In this document: in pieces, positions 1 through 7,478 of the stretch
Numbering within the stretch: position 1 is the stretch's first letter
Layout of the letters: every line of letters begins with the position of its first letter
Position numbers and translations under genes: made by a program
NCBI GenBank assembly: GCA_934623545.1
Contig: CAKTVN010000056.1
Location: forward strand, 1-8,586
DNA length: 8,586 nucleotides
DNA from: an uncultured Oscillospiraceae bacterium
GTDB taxonomy: Bacteria > Bacillota > Clostridia > Oscillospirales > Oscillospiraceae
Direction of reading: 5' to 3'
The notes under the pieces: model-generated
Seen by the model: only the letters and a program-made list of their open reading frames with translations
Databases searched by the model: none
Told to the model about the DNA's origin: nothing

Positions 1-160
1 AAATATCGCGCAGCCGCCAGCGACGAAGGAGCGCAGCGGATGCGGCGCACACCTTGCGGGCGCGCAGAGTATTTCTTCGTTTTCCAAACCTTGCCTTGAG
101 GAAAAATCTCTCGCCAGCCGCTCTCGCAAATCGAATCAGAGCTTCCCTGTAAGACTCGGA
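1..160. other. Unassigned 5' flank, no supportable gene
   Basis: I cannot assign a gene here. All three forward frames are open from the left edge for a while: one stops at 97-99 (TGA), one at 150-152 (TAA), and one runs into the terminator and stops at 185-187 (TGA). In GC-rich DNA this is expected by chance, and the three peptides do not look like any family I recognise. The frame that stops at 150-152 would place its stop about ten bases before the terminator, which is the arrangement expected of an upstream gene's 3' end, but its arginine-rich translation does not look like a protein. No tRNA, repeat array or clear promoter was found. Confidence 0.4.
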
Positions 161-161
161 G

Positions 162-197
162 CCGCCTCAAAAACGCATGGTTTTTGAGGCGGTTTTT
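162..197 (+). terminator. Intrinsic terminator immediately before uvrC
   Basis: A perfect 12-bp stem is formed by 162-173 (CCGCCTCAAAAA) and 181-192, with the 7-base loop CGCATGG, followed by five T at 193-197. This is a textbook rho-independent terminator for plus-strand transcription. The opposite strand lacks a T run after the hairpin. It presumably ends the transcript of a gene lying left of the window. It ends only ten bases before the uvrC start codon, which is unusual. Confidence 0.88.
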
Positions 198-207
198 ATC
201 AGAAGCT

Positions 208-2040
208 ATGACATTTGAAGAATTAAAGGACAAGGCGCTGAGCCTCCCCCTGGAGCCTGGCGTATATATCATGCAGGACAAGGGTGGCACCGTCATCTAT
301 GTCGGCAAGGCGAAGAAGCTCAAAAACCGTGTGAGCCAGTATTTTCAGGATTCAGCCGCCCATACCGCCAAGACCCGCCGTATGGTCTCGCAGATCGACC
401 ACTTCGACGTCATCGTCGCCCGGACGGAGTTTGAGGCGCTGGTGCTGGAATGCTCGCTCATCAAGCGCTATATGCCGAAGTACAACATCCTGCTCAAGGA
501 CGACAAGGGCTATCCCTATCTGCGCGTCGACCTGCGCGAGGAGTATCCGGTGATCGAGCTTGCCTCGCGCGCGGTGGACGACGGCGCGCAGTATTTCGGA
601 CCCTACGGCGGGCGGTTCATTTCCCAGAGCGTGATCGATACGCTGCGCCTGACGCTGAAGCTGCCGGGCTGCAACAAAAAGTTCCCGCGCGACTGCGGCA
701 AGGAGCGCCCGTGCCTGAACTACCACATGAACAACTGCGACGCATGGTGCCAGCTCTCGCGCAGCCCAGAGGAGTACCGCGCCCGCATCCGCGAGGCGGT
801 CCAGATGCTCGAGGGCAAGTACAAGCAGACCGCGCAGGAGCTGCGCGCGCAGATGGAGGACGCGGCGGAAACGCTCGATTTCGAGCGCGCCGCCGCCCTG
901 CGCGACCGGCTGCGCGCAGTCGAGTCGCTCGGTCAGCGCCAGCTGGTGACCGCCGGAACGATGGCGAGCACCGACGTGATCGGCTACTATCACAGCGAGG
1001 CGAAGGGCTGCTTTGCGGTTTTGCATTATGTAAACGGGAACCTCCTCGACAAGGACTATGAGATTCTCCCGCCGTCCGAGGACGAGCAGGAGGCGGTCTC
1101 CACGCTGGTCAAGCAGTATTATCTTGCGCGCGGCGCCGCGCCGAAGGAAATTCTCCTTCCGGTCGAGATGGACGACGCGCCGCTGTTTGAGCAGCTTCTC
1201 TACCAGCAGCTGCACAAGAAGGTCCACATCCGCCGCCCCATCCGCGGCGACGGCGTGCGTCTGGTGGAGCTTGCGCAGAAGAATGCCCGCGAAGAGGCGG
1301 AGCGCGTGACGACCAAAGCCGAGCGCGCGGCGGGCATCCTGAACCTGCTTCAGGGAATGCTGGGCCTGCCGCAGCCGCCTGCGCGGCTCGAGGCGTATGA
1401 CATCTCCAACACCGCCGGGACGGACATCGTCGCGTCCATGGTCGTCTTTGTCGACGGAAAGCCATGTAAAAAGGACTATAAGCGCTTCAAGATCGAGGAC
1501 CTCAAGGATCAGGACGACTACGCCTCCATGCACCAGGTCCTCACGCGCCGCTTCACGCACTATCTGGCGGGCGACGCGGGCTTTGCCGAGAAGCCGGACG
1601 CGCTTTTGATCGACGGCGGCGTCGAGCACGCGCGCGTGGCGGTCTCCGTCCTGAAAGAGCTTTCCCTCGTCATCCCGGTCTTCGGCATGGTCAAGGACGA
1701 CCGGCACCGCACCCGCGCCCTCGTCACGCCAGACGGGCATGAGATCGGCATCGCCGCCAACCCCGCGGTCTTCGCCTTCATCGGCACCATTCAGGAGGAG
1801 GTCCACCGCTTTGCCATCACGTATCACCGGCTGCTTCGCAGCAAGCGGATGCGCGAGTCCGAGCTTGAGAAGATCCCAGGCATCGGCGAGAAGCGGCGGC
1901 AGCTCCTGCTCAAAAAATTCAAATCGGTCACGGCGGTGAAAAACGCGACGCAGCAGCAGCTTGCGGAGATCCTCTCCGAAAAGCAGGCGGAGGCGGTCTA
2001 TGCGTATTTTCACGGCGAAAAGGAGGCGCCTGAGGCATGA
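208..2040 (+). CDS. uvrC: UvrABC excision nuclease subunit C
   Basis: UvrC makes both the 3' and 5' incisions around DNA lesions after UvrA/UvrB recognition in nucleotide excision repair. The 610-residue product has the full family layout. The N-terminal GIY-YIG nuclease has GVY at 18-20, YVG at 31-33, Arg41, and conserved Glu76 and Glu81. A cysteine cluster at 155, 163, 169, 177 and 181 fits the iron-sulfur site known in UvrC. The UVR motif that contacts UvrB is at about 204-239. The RNase H-like second nuclease has likely catalytic Asp398, Asp469 and His533. A C-terminal helix-hairpin-helix region starts with PGIG at 557-560. The length equals that of E. coli UvrC. I chose ATG 208 rather than the in-frame TTG at 184 because the TTG lies inside the terminator stem and because family members start about 17 residues before GVY. 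The ribosome binding site is weak (AGAAG at 201-205). The stop overlaps rsmD by four bases. Confidence 0.96.
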   Translation: MTFEELKDKALSLPLEPGVYIMQDKGGTVIYVGKAKKLKNRVSQYFQDSAAHTAKTRRMVSQIDHFDVIVARTEFEALVLECSLIKRYMPKYNILLKDDKGYPYLRVDLREEYPVIELASRAVDDGAQYFGPYGGRFISQSVIDTLRLTLKLPGCNKKFPRDCGKERPCLNYHMNNCDAWCQLSRSPEEYRARIREAVQMLEGKYKQTAQELRAQMEDAAETLDFERAAALRDRLRAVESLGQRQLVTAGTMASTDVIGYYHSEAKGCFAVLHYVNGNLLDKDYEILPPSEDEQEAVSTLVKQYYLARGAAPKEILLPVEMDDAPLFEQLLYQQLHKKVHIRRPIRGDGVRLVELAQKNAREEAERVTTKAERAAGILNLLQGMLGLPQPPARLEAYDISNTAGTDIVASMVVFVDGKPCKKDYKRFKIEDLKDQDDYASMHQVLTRRFTHYLAGDAGFAEKPDALLIDGGVEHARVAVSVLKELSLVIPVFGMVKDDRHRTRALVTPDGHEIGIAANPAVFAFIGTIQEEVHRFAITYHRLLRSKRMRESELEKIPGIGEKRRQLLLKKFKSVTAVKNATQQQLAEILSEKQAEAVYAYFHGEKEAPEA

Positions 2041-2591
2041 GAGTCATCACCGGCAGCGCGCGCGGAACGCGCCTGCTCGCCCCGAAGGGCATGGATACGC
2101 GCCCGACGCTCGATCAGGTCAAGGAGGGCATTTTCTCCGCCATCCAGTTTGAGGTCGAGGGCAGACGCGTGCTCGACCTGTTTGCCGGCTCCGGTCAGAT
2201 GGGCATCGAGGCGCTCAGCCGCGGCGCAAGCCGCGCCGTCTTTGTCGATATGCGCAAGGATGCCTGCGAGATCGTGCGGGCGAATCTCGACAAAACGCAC
2301 CTGGCAGAACGCGCACAGATCGTCCGTTCCGACTACCTCAGCTATCTTTCCCGCTGCCGCGAAACGTTCGATCTGATCTTTCTCGACCCGCCCTACGCAG
2401 AGATTTTTCTGGAAAATACGCTGAAATCCATATCAGAAATTGACATTCTATCCGAAAGTGGTATAATAATCTGCGAAAGAGCGGCTGAAAAGGCGCTTCC
2501 GGCGCAATTCGGCGCGCTCCGCTCCGGGCGAGAGTACCGATACGGCACCGTCGCCGTCTCGTTCTATCGCAAAAACAACGATCTGGAGTAG
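2037..2591 (+). CDS. rsmD: 16S rRNA (guanine(966)-N(2))-methyltransferase
   Basis: RsmD is a SAM-dependent methyltransferase that modifies G966 (E. coli numbering) of 16S rRNA during assembly of the small ribosomal subunit. The 184-residue product begins with the typical RVITG...G sequence, has the RPT motif at 22-24, the SAM-binding motif DLFAGSGQMGIEAL at 47-60, and the catalytic N-methyltransferase motif DPPY at 117-120. The start ATG overlaps the uvrC stop (ATGA) and is preceded by AGGAGG at 2021-2026, ten bases upstream, so translation is probably coupled to uvrC. Codons around 2430-2480 are unlike the rest of the gene: three ATA, one CTA, TCA, AGT and AGA cluster there. This coincides with a consensus promoter embedded in the coding sequence. 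The reading frame is intact. Confidence 0.95.
   Translation: MRVITGSARGTRLLAPKGMDTRPTLDQVKEGIFSAIQFEVEGRRVLDLFAGSGQMGIEALSRGASRAVFVDMRKDACEIVRANLDKTHLAERAQIVRSDYLSYLSRCRETFDLIFLDPPYAEIFLENTLKSISEIDILSESGIIICERAAEKALPAQFGALRSGREYRYGTVAVSFYRKNNDLE
2440..2467 (+). promoter_or_regulatory. Perfect-consensus sigma-A promoter inside rsmD
   Basis: The -35 box TTGACA lies at 2440-2445 and the -10 box TATAAT at 2462-2467, separated by 16 bases. TGG directly before the -10 box makes it an extended -10. Transcription would start near 2474, giving coaD a leader of about 120 bases. All twelve hexamer positions match, in otherwise GC-rich coding DNA, and the codons underneath are locally atypical. This suggests selection for the promoter. 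It would express coaD and the downstream coiled-coil gene independently of uvrC-rsmD. No start site has been measured. Confidence 0.75.
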
Positions 2592-2595
2592 CTCT

Positions 2596-3090
2596 ATGAA
2601 ATCAGCGATCTATCCCGGCAGCTTCGACCCGGTCACCAACGGGCACCTCAACATCATCCGCCGCGCCGCCGGTATCTTTGACCGGCTGACGGTCTGCGTG
2701 ATGGTCAACGGCGCGAAGCACCCGATGTTTTCTCCGGAGGAGCGCGTGGAGCTGCTGCGCCGCGTGACGGCGGACCTGCCAAACGTCGAGATCGAGCATT
2801 CTGACGAGCTTCTTGCCGACTACGCCCGGCGCAAGCAGTGCGGCGTCGTGGTCAAGGGCTTGCGCGCGGTCTCTGATTTTGAGCACGAGTTTCAGATGGC
2901 GCTCATCAACCACCAGCTCAATCCGGAGCTGGACACCATGTTCCTGACGTCGGAGCATCAGTTCATGTTCCTGAGCTCCAGCATCGTCAAGGAGCTCGGC
3001 AGCTATGAGCTGCGGGAAGGGGAGCTGGAGCGTTTCCTGCCCGCGCCGATCATCCCGGATTTTCTCGCTCGCATGGCGGAGCAAAACTAA
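2596..3090 (+). CDS. coaD: Phosphopantetheine adenylyltransferase
   Basis: CoaD transfers AMP from ATP to 4'-phosphopantetheine to make dephospho-CoA, the fourth step of cytosolic coenzyme A synthesis. The 164-residue product is a single nucleotidyltransferase domain of usual size. It starts with YPGSFDPVTNGH (6-17), the family's ATP-binding (T/H)xGH motif ending in His17. KGLRAVSDF follows at 87-95, with Arg90, and the LSSSIVKEL signature is at 126-134. The part after that signature (GSYELREGELERFLP) is somewhat different from the glycine-rich form common in the family, but nothing essential is missing. GGAG at 2585-2588, overlapping the end of rsmD, is seven bases before the ATG. Expression can come by read-through from uvrC-rsmD or from the promoter at 2440-2467. 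Confidence 0.96.
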   Translation: MKSAIYPGSFDPVTNGHLNIIRRAAGIFDRLTVCVMVNGAKHPMFSPEERVELLRRVTADLPNVEIEHSDELLADYARRKQCGVVVKGLRAVSDFEHEFQMALINHQLNPELDTMFLTSEHQFMFLSSSIVKELGSYELREGELERFLPAPIIPDFLARMAEQN

Positions 3091-3102
3091 GGAGGAAGCA
3101 AA

Positions 3103-3600
3103 ATGGCAAACGGAGTAGAAGAGATCATCACGACCCTTTATGAAATGGTACAGGACGCATGGAGCCTTCCGCTCGGCGCGGAGAAGTGCGTCATCGAACG
3201 CGATAAGGTCCTCGATCTGCTCGATGAGATCAGCAATCAGCTTCCCGGTGAGCTGAAGCAGGCAAAGACGATCGTCGAGTCCCGCAACGAGGTCATCACC
3301 AACGCCAAGCGCGAGGCTGAAAACATCCTCAAGCAGGCGGAGCAGCGCGCCAAGCAGATGATCTCCCGCGAGGAGATCACCCGTCAGGCAGAGCAGCAGT
3401 CCGCCGAAATGATCAAGGCGGCGCAGGCGAAGATCAAGGAGCTGCGTCAGGTCACCAACGACTATGTTGACGACGCCATGAAGCGCACCGAGGACGCCAT
3501 CGCGCAGTCTCTGGGCGAAATTCGCGAGTCGCGCAGCAAGTTCCGCGCGCTGGTCAACCCGCAGGCGGCAAAGCCGTCCCCGATCATCGAGGATATTTGA
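3103..3600 (+). CDS. Coiled-coil protein, DivIVA/SepIVA-like
   Basis: The function is unproven. The 165-residue product has no signal peptide or membrane segment. A short N-terminal part (1-46) contains the pattern ...LPLGAEKCVIERDKVLDLLDEI, followed by LPGEL at 47-51 and then an almost unbroken charged, Gln/Glu/Lys/Ala-rich heptad region to about 150, typical of a long coiled coil. From memory, the order 'small hydrophobic start, VLDLLDEI, PGEL, coiled coil' resembles the start of actinobacterial SepIVA, a septum/cell-elongation protein related to DivIVA. That likeness is my inference and needs alignment. Such proteins are often labelled 'ATP synthase subunit B/H-like' because of the coiled coil, with no functional basis. 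A perfect AAGGAGG at 3089-3095 lies seven bases before the ATG and overlaps the coaD stop, so the two genes are co-transcribed. A new promoter begins two bases after its stop. Confidence 0.8.
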   Translation: MANGVEEIITTLYEMVQDAWSLPLGAEKCVIERDKVLDLLDEISNQLPGELKQAKTIVESRNEVITNAKREAENILKQAEQRAKQMISREEITRQAEQQSAEMIKAAQAKIKELRQVTNDYVDDAMKRTEDAIAQSLGEIRESRSKFRALVNPQAAKPSPIIEDI

Positions 3601-3602
3601 GC

Positions 3603-3631
3603 TTGACATTTTCCGGCATATCCGATACGAT
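3603..3631 (+). promoter_or_regulatory. Sigma-A promoter of the valS T-box operon
   Basis: TTGACA at 3603-3608 is a perfect -35 box. A 17-base spacer leads to TACGAT at 3626-3631, matching four of six -10 positions. It starts two bases after the stop codon of the coiled-coil gene. Transcription would begin near 3638, about 30 bases before the base of T-box Stem I, which is the expected layout for a riboswitch-controlled aminoacyl-tRNA synthetase gene. Confidence 0.78.
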
Positions 3632-3667
3632 ATTGCCAGCGAACATCCATCCATTTGAATAACCAAA

Positions 3668-3903
3668 GGCTGAGAAGAGGAAGAGTATCCGCGCGAGGAG
3701 CGCAGCGAGGGGGCGGTCGGTGCAAGCCCTCCTTCGGACGCGGAGAAGGTCGCCTCAGAGCCGCAGGCTGAACGCGCTTTGCGCCGGTAAGCCGCGCCGG
3801 GTCCTCCCGTTACAGAGCACGAGTGTCCGCGCCCGCGCGGGAACTTCAGGTGGTACCACGGTCCATGATCGCCCTGAGCATTGCTCAGGGCGTTTTGTTT
3901 TTT
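3668..3903 (+). promoter_or_regulatory. T-box riboswitch, valine-specific (GTC specifier)
   Basis: This leader RNA senses uncharged tRNA-Val and permits transcription of the operon when valine charging is low. Stem I can be traced: base pairs 3668-3671/3759-3762 and 3677-3680/3753-3756, an AGTA S-turn at 3684-3687, then helix 3688-3693/3739-3744 and an apical helix 3707-3711/3727-3731 enclosing the conserved GGTGCAAGCC region. On the 3' side of the internal loop, GAAG precedes GTC at 3749-3751 followed by G, the usual placement of the specifier codon; GTC is a valine codon. The T-box core GGTGGTACC is at 3849-3857. Its TGGT (3851-3854) pairs with an ACCA tRNA end, as expected for tRNA-Val with discriminator A. 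In the antiterminator, 3846-3850 pairs with 3873-3877 and 3859-3862 with 3868-3871, using the same bases as the terminator 5' arm. The downstream valS gene agrees with the reading. Confidence 0.93.
3870..3903 (+). terminator. T-box-regulated intrinsic terminator
   Basis: Ten base pairs form between CGCCCTGAGC (3870-3879) and 3883-3892, with the loop ATT, followed by TTTTG and six more T to 3903. Bases 3870-3878 also form part of the antiterminator helices, so the two structures exclude each other. With charged tRNA-Val the terminator should form and transcription should stop before the membrane gene and valS. Confidence 0.92.
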
Positions 3904-4102
3904 CAGGGTGTATTCTTCCAACGGTCAACGCACCGGGACAGCGGATCTTCTCGCGCCGCACAGCGCCGTTTTCCCTTGCAATACACAAAGTATTCCTGCG
4001 GAAAAATGCCTTGCTCACCACGAAAATTCCTCGCTGCCGGTCACATTCTCAGTATCAGATACACCCTAAGACATCCCGTCAAACTGTAGAAGGAGAGAAG
4101 AA
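3904..4102 (+). other. Gene-free leader segment after the T-box
   Basis: About 200 bases separate the T-box terminator from the next start codon. I see no convincing gene: forward open frames here cross the riboswitch and have no ribosome binding site. Visible structure consists of AGGGTGTAT (3905-3913), exactly complementary to ATACACCCT (4059-4067), a small AATAC/GTATT hairpin (3980-3984 with 3990-3994), and AACGG/CCGTT (3920-3924 with 3966-3970). Together these might fold the leader into a branched structure. No clear second promoter was found. Confidence 0.5.
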
Positions 4103-4795
4103 ATGTACTACAGATTTTCCGTCAGCTCCTATGAAGACCCCGCGCTCGAAGACGAGGTCGCGCTCGCGCTGGACGCGCGCTCGGCGCTTTCCATGCGCAA
4201 GCGCGGCGCAAAGCCGACCGAACCCGCTGCCCCAAAGGAAGCCACGCCGCAGTCACAGAAGCTGCGCAAGCTCCTCGGCATCGCCATTATGGTCGCCGGC
4301 GCGGCGCTGCTGCTCTATGTCCGCATGGTCCAGCCGCAGGCTGCAAAGCCGCTTCAGATCGTCGGCTTTCTCATCCTCGGCGCGGGGCTTCTGACGATGC
4401 GCTCCGGCGCGCCGGAGGGGACGCGCACCCACGCCAGCACCCGCTCACAGCAGAAGGCGCAGAAGCTCATGGCGTCGCTGCGGCACAACAGCTTCGTAAA
4501 CGGGCTCGACGTCACCCTCTCGGACACGCAGATGACCCTGTCCACAAAAAGCCGGAATGTCGATGTTGCCTATGAGGAGCTTCATTCCGTCATTGAAACG
4601 CAGCACCTCTGGTTTGTGACCTATGGTCAGGCGGGCGTCGTGCTGCAAAAGTGCGACCTGACTGAGGGCGACGCAAGCCGCCTCCTCGCGGACATCGCGC
4701 AAGCCTCCGGCTGCTCGACCGAGATCGTGCGCTGGCAGGAGCAGGAGAAGCAAAACGCGGACGAACCGTCCGATGCAGAAACAACAGGAGAATGA
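4103..4795 (+). CDS. Two-TM membrane protein, YcxB-like C-terminal part
   Basis: I do not recognise this 230-residue protein by name. A polar N-terminal segment (1-56, ending in a Pro/Ala/Lys-rich linker) precedes two closely spaced hydrophobic segments at about 57-76 and 84-99, forming a hairpin in the membrane. A soluble tail of about 130 residues follows. Residues 130-200 resemble the YcxB-like domain, with the pattern '..L....MTLST...VAYEEL..VIET...WFV.....GVVLQK..L'; this is an inference from pattern. The very end is acidic and disordered-looking. AAGGAG at 4090-4095 is seven bases before ATG. The stop overlaps an ATG of valS and the valS ribosome binding site is inside this gene, so the two are co-expressed under the valine T-box. 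Any role in valine or translation physiology is unproven; it may simply be carried in the operon. Confidence 0.85.
   Translation: MYYRFSVSSYEDPALEDEVALALDARSALSMRKRGAKPTEPAAPKEATPQSQKLRKLLGIAIMVAGAALLLYVRMVQPQAAKPLQIVGFLILGAGLLTMRSGAPEGTRTHASTRSQQKAQKLMASLRHNSFVNGLDVTLSDTQMTLSTKSRNVDVAYEELHSVIETQHLWFVTYGQAGVVLQKCDLTEGDASRLLADIAQASGCSTEIVRWQEQEKQNADEPSDAETTGE
4786..4790 (+). promoter_or_regulatory. Ribosome binding site that sets the valS start
   Basis: AGGAG at 4786-4790 lies inside the last codons of the membrane protein gene. It is seven bases from the ATG at 4798 but only one base from the in-frame ATG at 4792. The spacing favours 4798 as the true start of valS. Confidence 0.75.
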
Positions 4796-4797
4796 AC

Positions 4798-7437
4798 ATG
4801 AGAAAAGAACTACCGAAACAGTATGACCCGAAGCTGGTCGAGGATTCCATCTATGAGATGTGGATGGAAAACGGCTGCTTCCACGCCGACCCCGATCCCG
4901 ACAAAAAGCCGTATTCCATCGTCATGCCGCCCCCCAACGTCACCGGACAGCTCCATATGGGACACGCGATGGACTGCACGCTTCAGGATATCCTCACCCG
5001 CTACAAGCGGATGCAGGGCTACAGCGCCCTCTGGGTCCCCGGCATTGACCACGCGGGCATCGCCACGCAGATCAAGGTCGAGGAGGAGCTGCGCACCAAG
5101 GAAGGCTTGACCCGCTATGACCTCGGACGCGAGAAATTCCTCGAGCGCGTCTGGGCGTGGAAGGAAAAGTACGGCAACCGCATCGTCGAGCAGCAGAAGA
5201 AGATGGGCGTCAGCTGCGACTGGTCCCGCGCCCGCTTCACGATGGACGACGGCTGCTCCAAGGCTGTGCGTGAGACCTTCTGCGAGCTCTACGACAAGGG
5301 GCTCATCTACAAGGGAAGCCGCATCATCAACTGGTGTCCGCACTGCCTGACGGCGCTGTCTGATGCCGAGGTCGAGTACGCCGACAAGCCCGGACACCTG
5401 TGGTATATCCGCTATCCGCTTTCCGACGGCAGCGGCGACATCGTCGTCGCGACGACCCGCCCCGAGACCATGATGGGCGACACCGGCGTCGCCGTCAACC
5501 CCGAGGATGAAAAGTTCAAGCACCTGATCGGCAAGACCTGCGTCCTTCCCATCATGAACCGCGAGATCCCCATCGTGGGCGACGAATACTGCGAGATCGG
5601 CTTCGGCACGGGCGCGGTCAAGATGACCCCCGCGCACGACCCCAACGACTTTGAGGTCGGTCTGCGCCACAATCTTGAGGTCATCCGCGTTCTGAACGAC
5701 GACGGCACCGTCAACGAAAACGGCGGAAAATACCAGGGCATGGACCGCTATGAGTGCCGCAAGGCGATCGTTGCCGACCTCGAGGCGGAGGGCTACCTCG
5801 TCAAGGTCGAGCCGTATTCCCACAACGTCGGCACCTGCTACCGCTGCCACAACGACGTTGAGCCGCTCATCTCCGCACAGTGGTTCGTGAAGATGCAGCC
5901 GCTCGCAAAGGAAGCGCTGCGCGTCGTGAAGGACGGCACGATCCGCTTTGTGCCCGACCGCTTCACCAAGATCTACAACAACTGGATGGAAAACGTCCAT
6001 GACTGGTGTATCTCCCGCCAGCTCTGGTGGGGACATCAGATCCCTGCGTGGTACTGTGACGACTGCGGGCACATCAACGTCTCGCGCGAGGATCCGGCGA
6101 AGTGCGAAAAGTGCGGCTGCACGCACCTGACGCGCGAAGAGGACGTGCTGGACACCTGGTTTTCCTCCGCGCTGTGGCCCTTCTCGACGCTCGGCTGGCC
6201 CGATCTTTCGTCCAAGGACCTTCAGTACTGGTACCCGACGACCGATATGGTCACAGGCTACGACATCATCTTCTTCTGGGTCGCGCGCATGATCTTCTCC
6301 GGGATGGAGCAGATGAAGAAGGAGCCGTTCAAGACCGTCTTCATCCACGGTCTGGTCCGCGACGACAAGGGACGCAAGATGTCCAAGTCGCTCGGCAACG
6401 GCATCGACCCTCTGGAGATGGTCGACCGTTACGGCGCCGACGCGCTGCGCTTCAACCTCATCACCGGCAACTCGCCCGGCAACGATATGCGCTTCTACAC
6501 CGAAAAGTGCGAGGCGATGCGCAACTTTGCCAACAAGATCTGGAACGCGAGCCGCTATGTGCTGATGAACCTCACCATCGACGAGACGGGGCTTCCGCCC
6601 CTCGACGAGCTTGAGATCGAGGACAAGTGGGTCCTGACCGAGCTCAATACCCTCATCAAAGAGGTCACGGAGAACATGGACGCCTATGAGCTCGGCGTCG
6701 CGTCGGCGAAGGTCTACGACTTCATCTGGGACACCTATTGCGACTGGTATATCGAGCTGACCAAGGCGCGACTGTATGCCGAGGACGAAAAGAGCAAGGT
6801 GAACGCGCAGAAGGTCCTCGTCTACGTGCTCGACCAGCTGCTGCGGCTGCTGCATCCGTTCATGCCGTTCATCACCGAGGAGATCTGGCAGGCGATTCCG
6901 CACGACGGCGATTTCCTCATCCGTGCGCCGTGGTGCGTTTCCCGCGAGGAGCTGAACTTCCCGCAGGAGACCGCCGCCATGGAAATGGTCCGGGGTGCCA
7001 TCTCCGCCATCCGCGCCCGCCGCGCCGAGATGAATGTCCCGCCGTCGAAGAAGGCGGCGCTGTACGTGGTCTCCGCGCACGGCGAGACCTTTCGCCAGGG
7101 CGAGGGCTTCATCAAGCGCCTTGCCTACGCCGATCAGGTCGTCATCTGCGATGCAGACCCCGAGGGGCACGAGGATATGCTCTGCGTCGTCACCGCCGAC
7201 GCCAAGCTCTATATCCCGCTCAATCAGCTGATCGACGTCGAGAAGGAGCTTGCGCGCATCGCGAAGGAGAAGGAGAACTGCCTGCGCCAGATCGCCATGT
7301 TCGAGGGCAAGCTCGCGAATGAGCAGTTCGTCTCCCGCGCGCCGGAGAAGGTCGTCGCCGCCGAGCGTGAGAAGCTCGAAAAGAACCGCGCGCTCCTGCT
7401 CCAGCTCGAGCAGAGCGAGGCACGTCTGAAAAAGTAA
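4798..7437 (+). CDS. valS: Valine--tRNA ligase
   Basis: ValRS is a cytosolic class I synthetase that charges tRNA-Val with valine and hydrolyses mischarged threonyl-tRNA. The product is 879 residues, the normal bacterial size. [12 protein letters not shown] ends in the HIGH-type signature at 53-56. The editing (CP1) domain follows, with TTRPET at 219-224. A zinc-ribbon-like CX2C...CX2C (Cys420, 423, 436, 439) is next, then [20 protein letters not shown], which is diagnostic of ValRS, and KMSKS at 527-531. The anticodon-binding domain lies roughly at 600-750 and the family's C-terminal coiled-coil arm at about 810-879. ATG 4798 is preferred over ATG 4792 on ribosome-binding-site spacing; the difference is two residues. 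The gene is second in the T-box operon, so it should be induced when tRNA-Val is uncharged. A strong terminator follows. Confidence 0.98.
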   Translation: MRKELPKQYDPKLVEDSIYEMWMENGCFHADPDPDKKPYSIVMPPPNVTGQLHMGHAMDCTLQDILTRYKRMQGYSALWVPGIDHAGIATQIKVEEELRTKEGLTRYDLGREKFLERVWAWKEKYGNRIVEQQKKMGVSCDWSRARFTMDDGCSKAVRETFCELYDKGLIYKGSRIINWCPHCLTALSDAEVEYADKPGHLWYIRYPLSDGSGDIVVATTRPETMMGDTGVAVNPEDEKFKHLIGKTCVLPIMNREIPIVGDEYCEIGFGTGAVKMTPAHDPNDFEVGLRHNLEVIRVLNDDGTVNENGGKYQGMDRYECRKAIVADLEAEGYLVKVEPYSHNVGTCYRCHNDVEPLISAQWFVKMQPLAKEALRVVKDGTIRFVPDRFTKIYNNWMENVHDWCISRQLWWGHQIPAWYCDDCGHINVSREDPAKCEKCGCTHLTREEDVLDTWFSSALWPFSTLGWPDLSSKDLQYWYPTTDMVTGYDIIFFWVARMIFSGMEQMKKEPFKTVFIHGLVRDDKGRKMSKSLGNGIDPLEMVDRYGADALRFNLITGNSPGNDMRFYTEKCEAMRNFANKIWNASRYVLMNLTIDETGLPPLDELEIEDKWVLTELNTLIKEVTENMDAYELGVASAKVYDFIWDTYCDWYIELTKARLYAEDEKSKVNAQKVLVYVLDQLLRLLHPFMPFITEEIWQAIPHDGDFLIRAPWCVSREELNFPQETAAMEMVRGAISAIRARRAEMNVPPSKKAALYVVSAHGETFRQGEGFIKRLAYADQVVICDADPEGHEDMLCVVTADAKLYIPLNQLIDVEKELARIAKEKENCLRQIAMFEGKLANEQFVSRAPEKVVAAEREKLEKNRALLLQLEQSEARLKK

Positions 7438-7478
7438 GCGCCATCGCGCTTTCGACGAAAAAAACAGCGCATAAATTC

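Noticed and set aside
28..38. GGAGCGCAGCG, repeated at 3697-3707 in T-box Stem I
   Set aside because: An 11-base match of simple GC-rich sequence with no further flanking similarity. The left flank lacks the AGTA, specifier and T-box features of a riboswitch.
184..207. TTG 184 as an earlier uvrC start
   Set aside because: The codon is inside the 3' arm of the terminator stem, has no ribosome binding site, and would add eight residues absent from family members.
352..2013. A 553-codon minus-strand open frame opposite uvrC
   Set aside because: Shadow of uvrC codon bias. The product is a low-complexity Arg/Leu/Asp/Val-rich string with no domain.
2602..3921. A 439-codon minus-strand open frame across coaD, the coiled-coil gene and the T-box
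   Set aside because: It would cover two real genes and a riboswitch, and has no family signature.
3720..4394. A 224-codon forward open frame starting in the T-box
   Set aside because: It crosses Stem I, the T-box terminator and the start of the membrane protein gene, has no ribosome binding site, and its translation is Arg/Ser-rich out-of-frame sequence.
4792..4797. ATG 4792 as the valS start
   Set aside because: Only one base separates it from AGGAG, whereas ATG 4798 has seven-base spacing. The difference is two residues and cannot be excluded completely.
7437..7470. Alternative short hairpins AGCGC/GCGCT after valS
   Set aside because: Only five base pairs with no T run of note. The 16-bp hairpin at 7483-7518 is the credible terminator.
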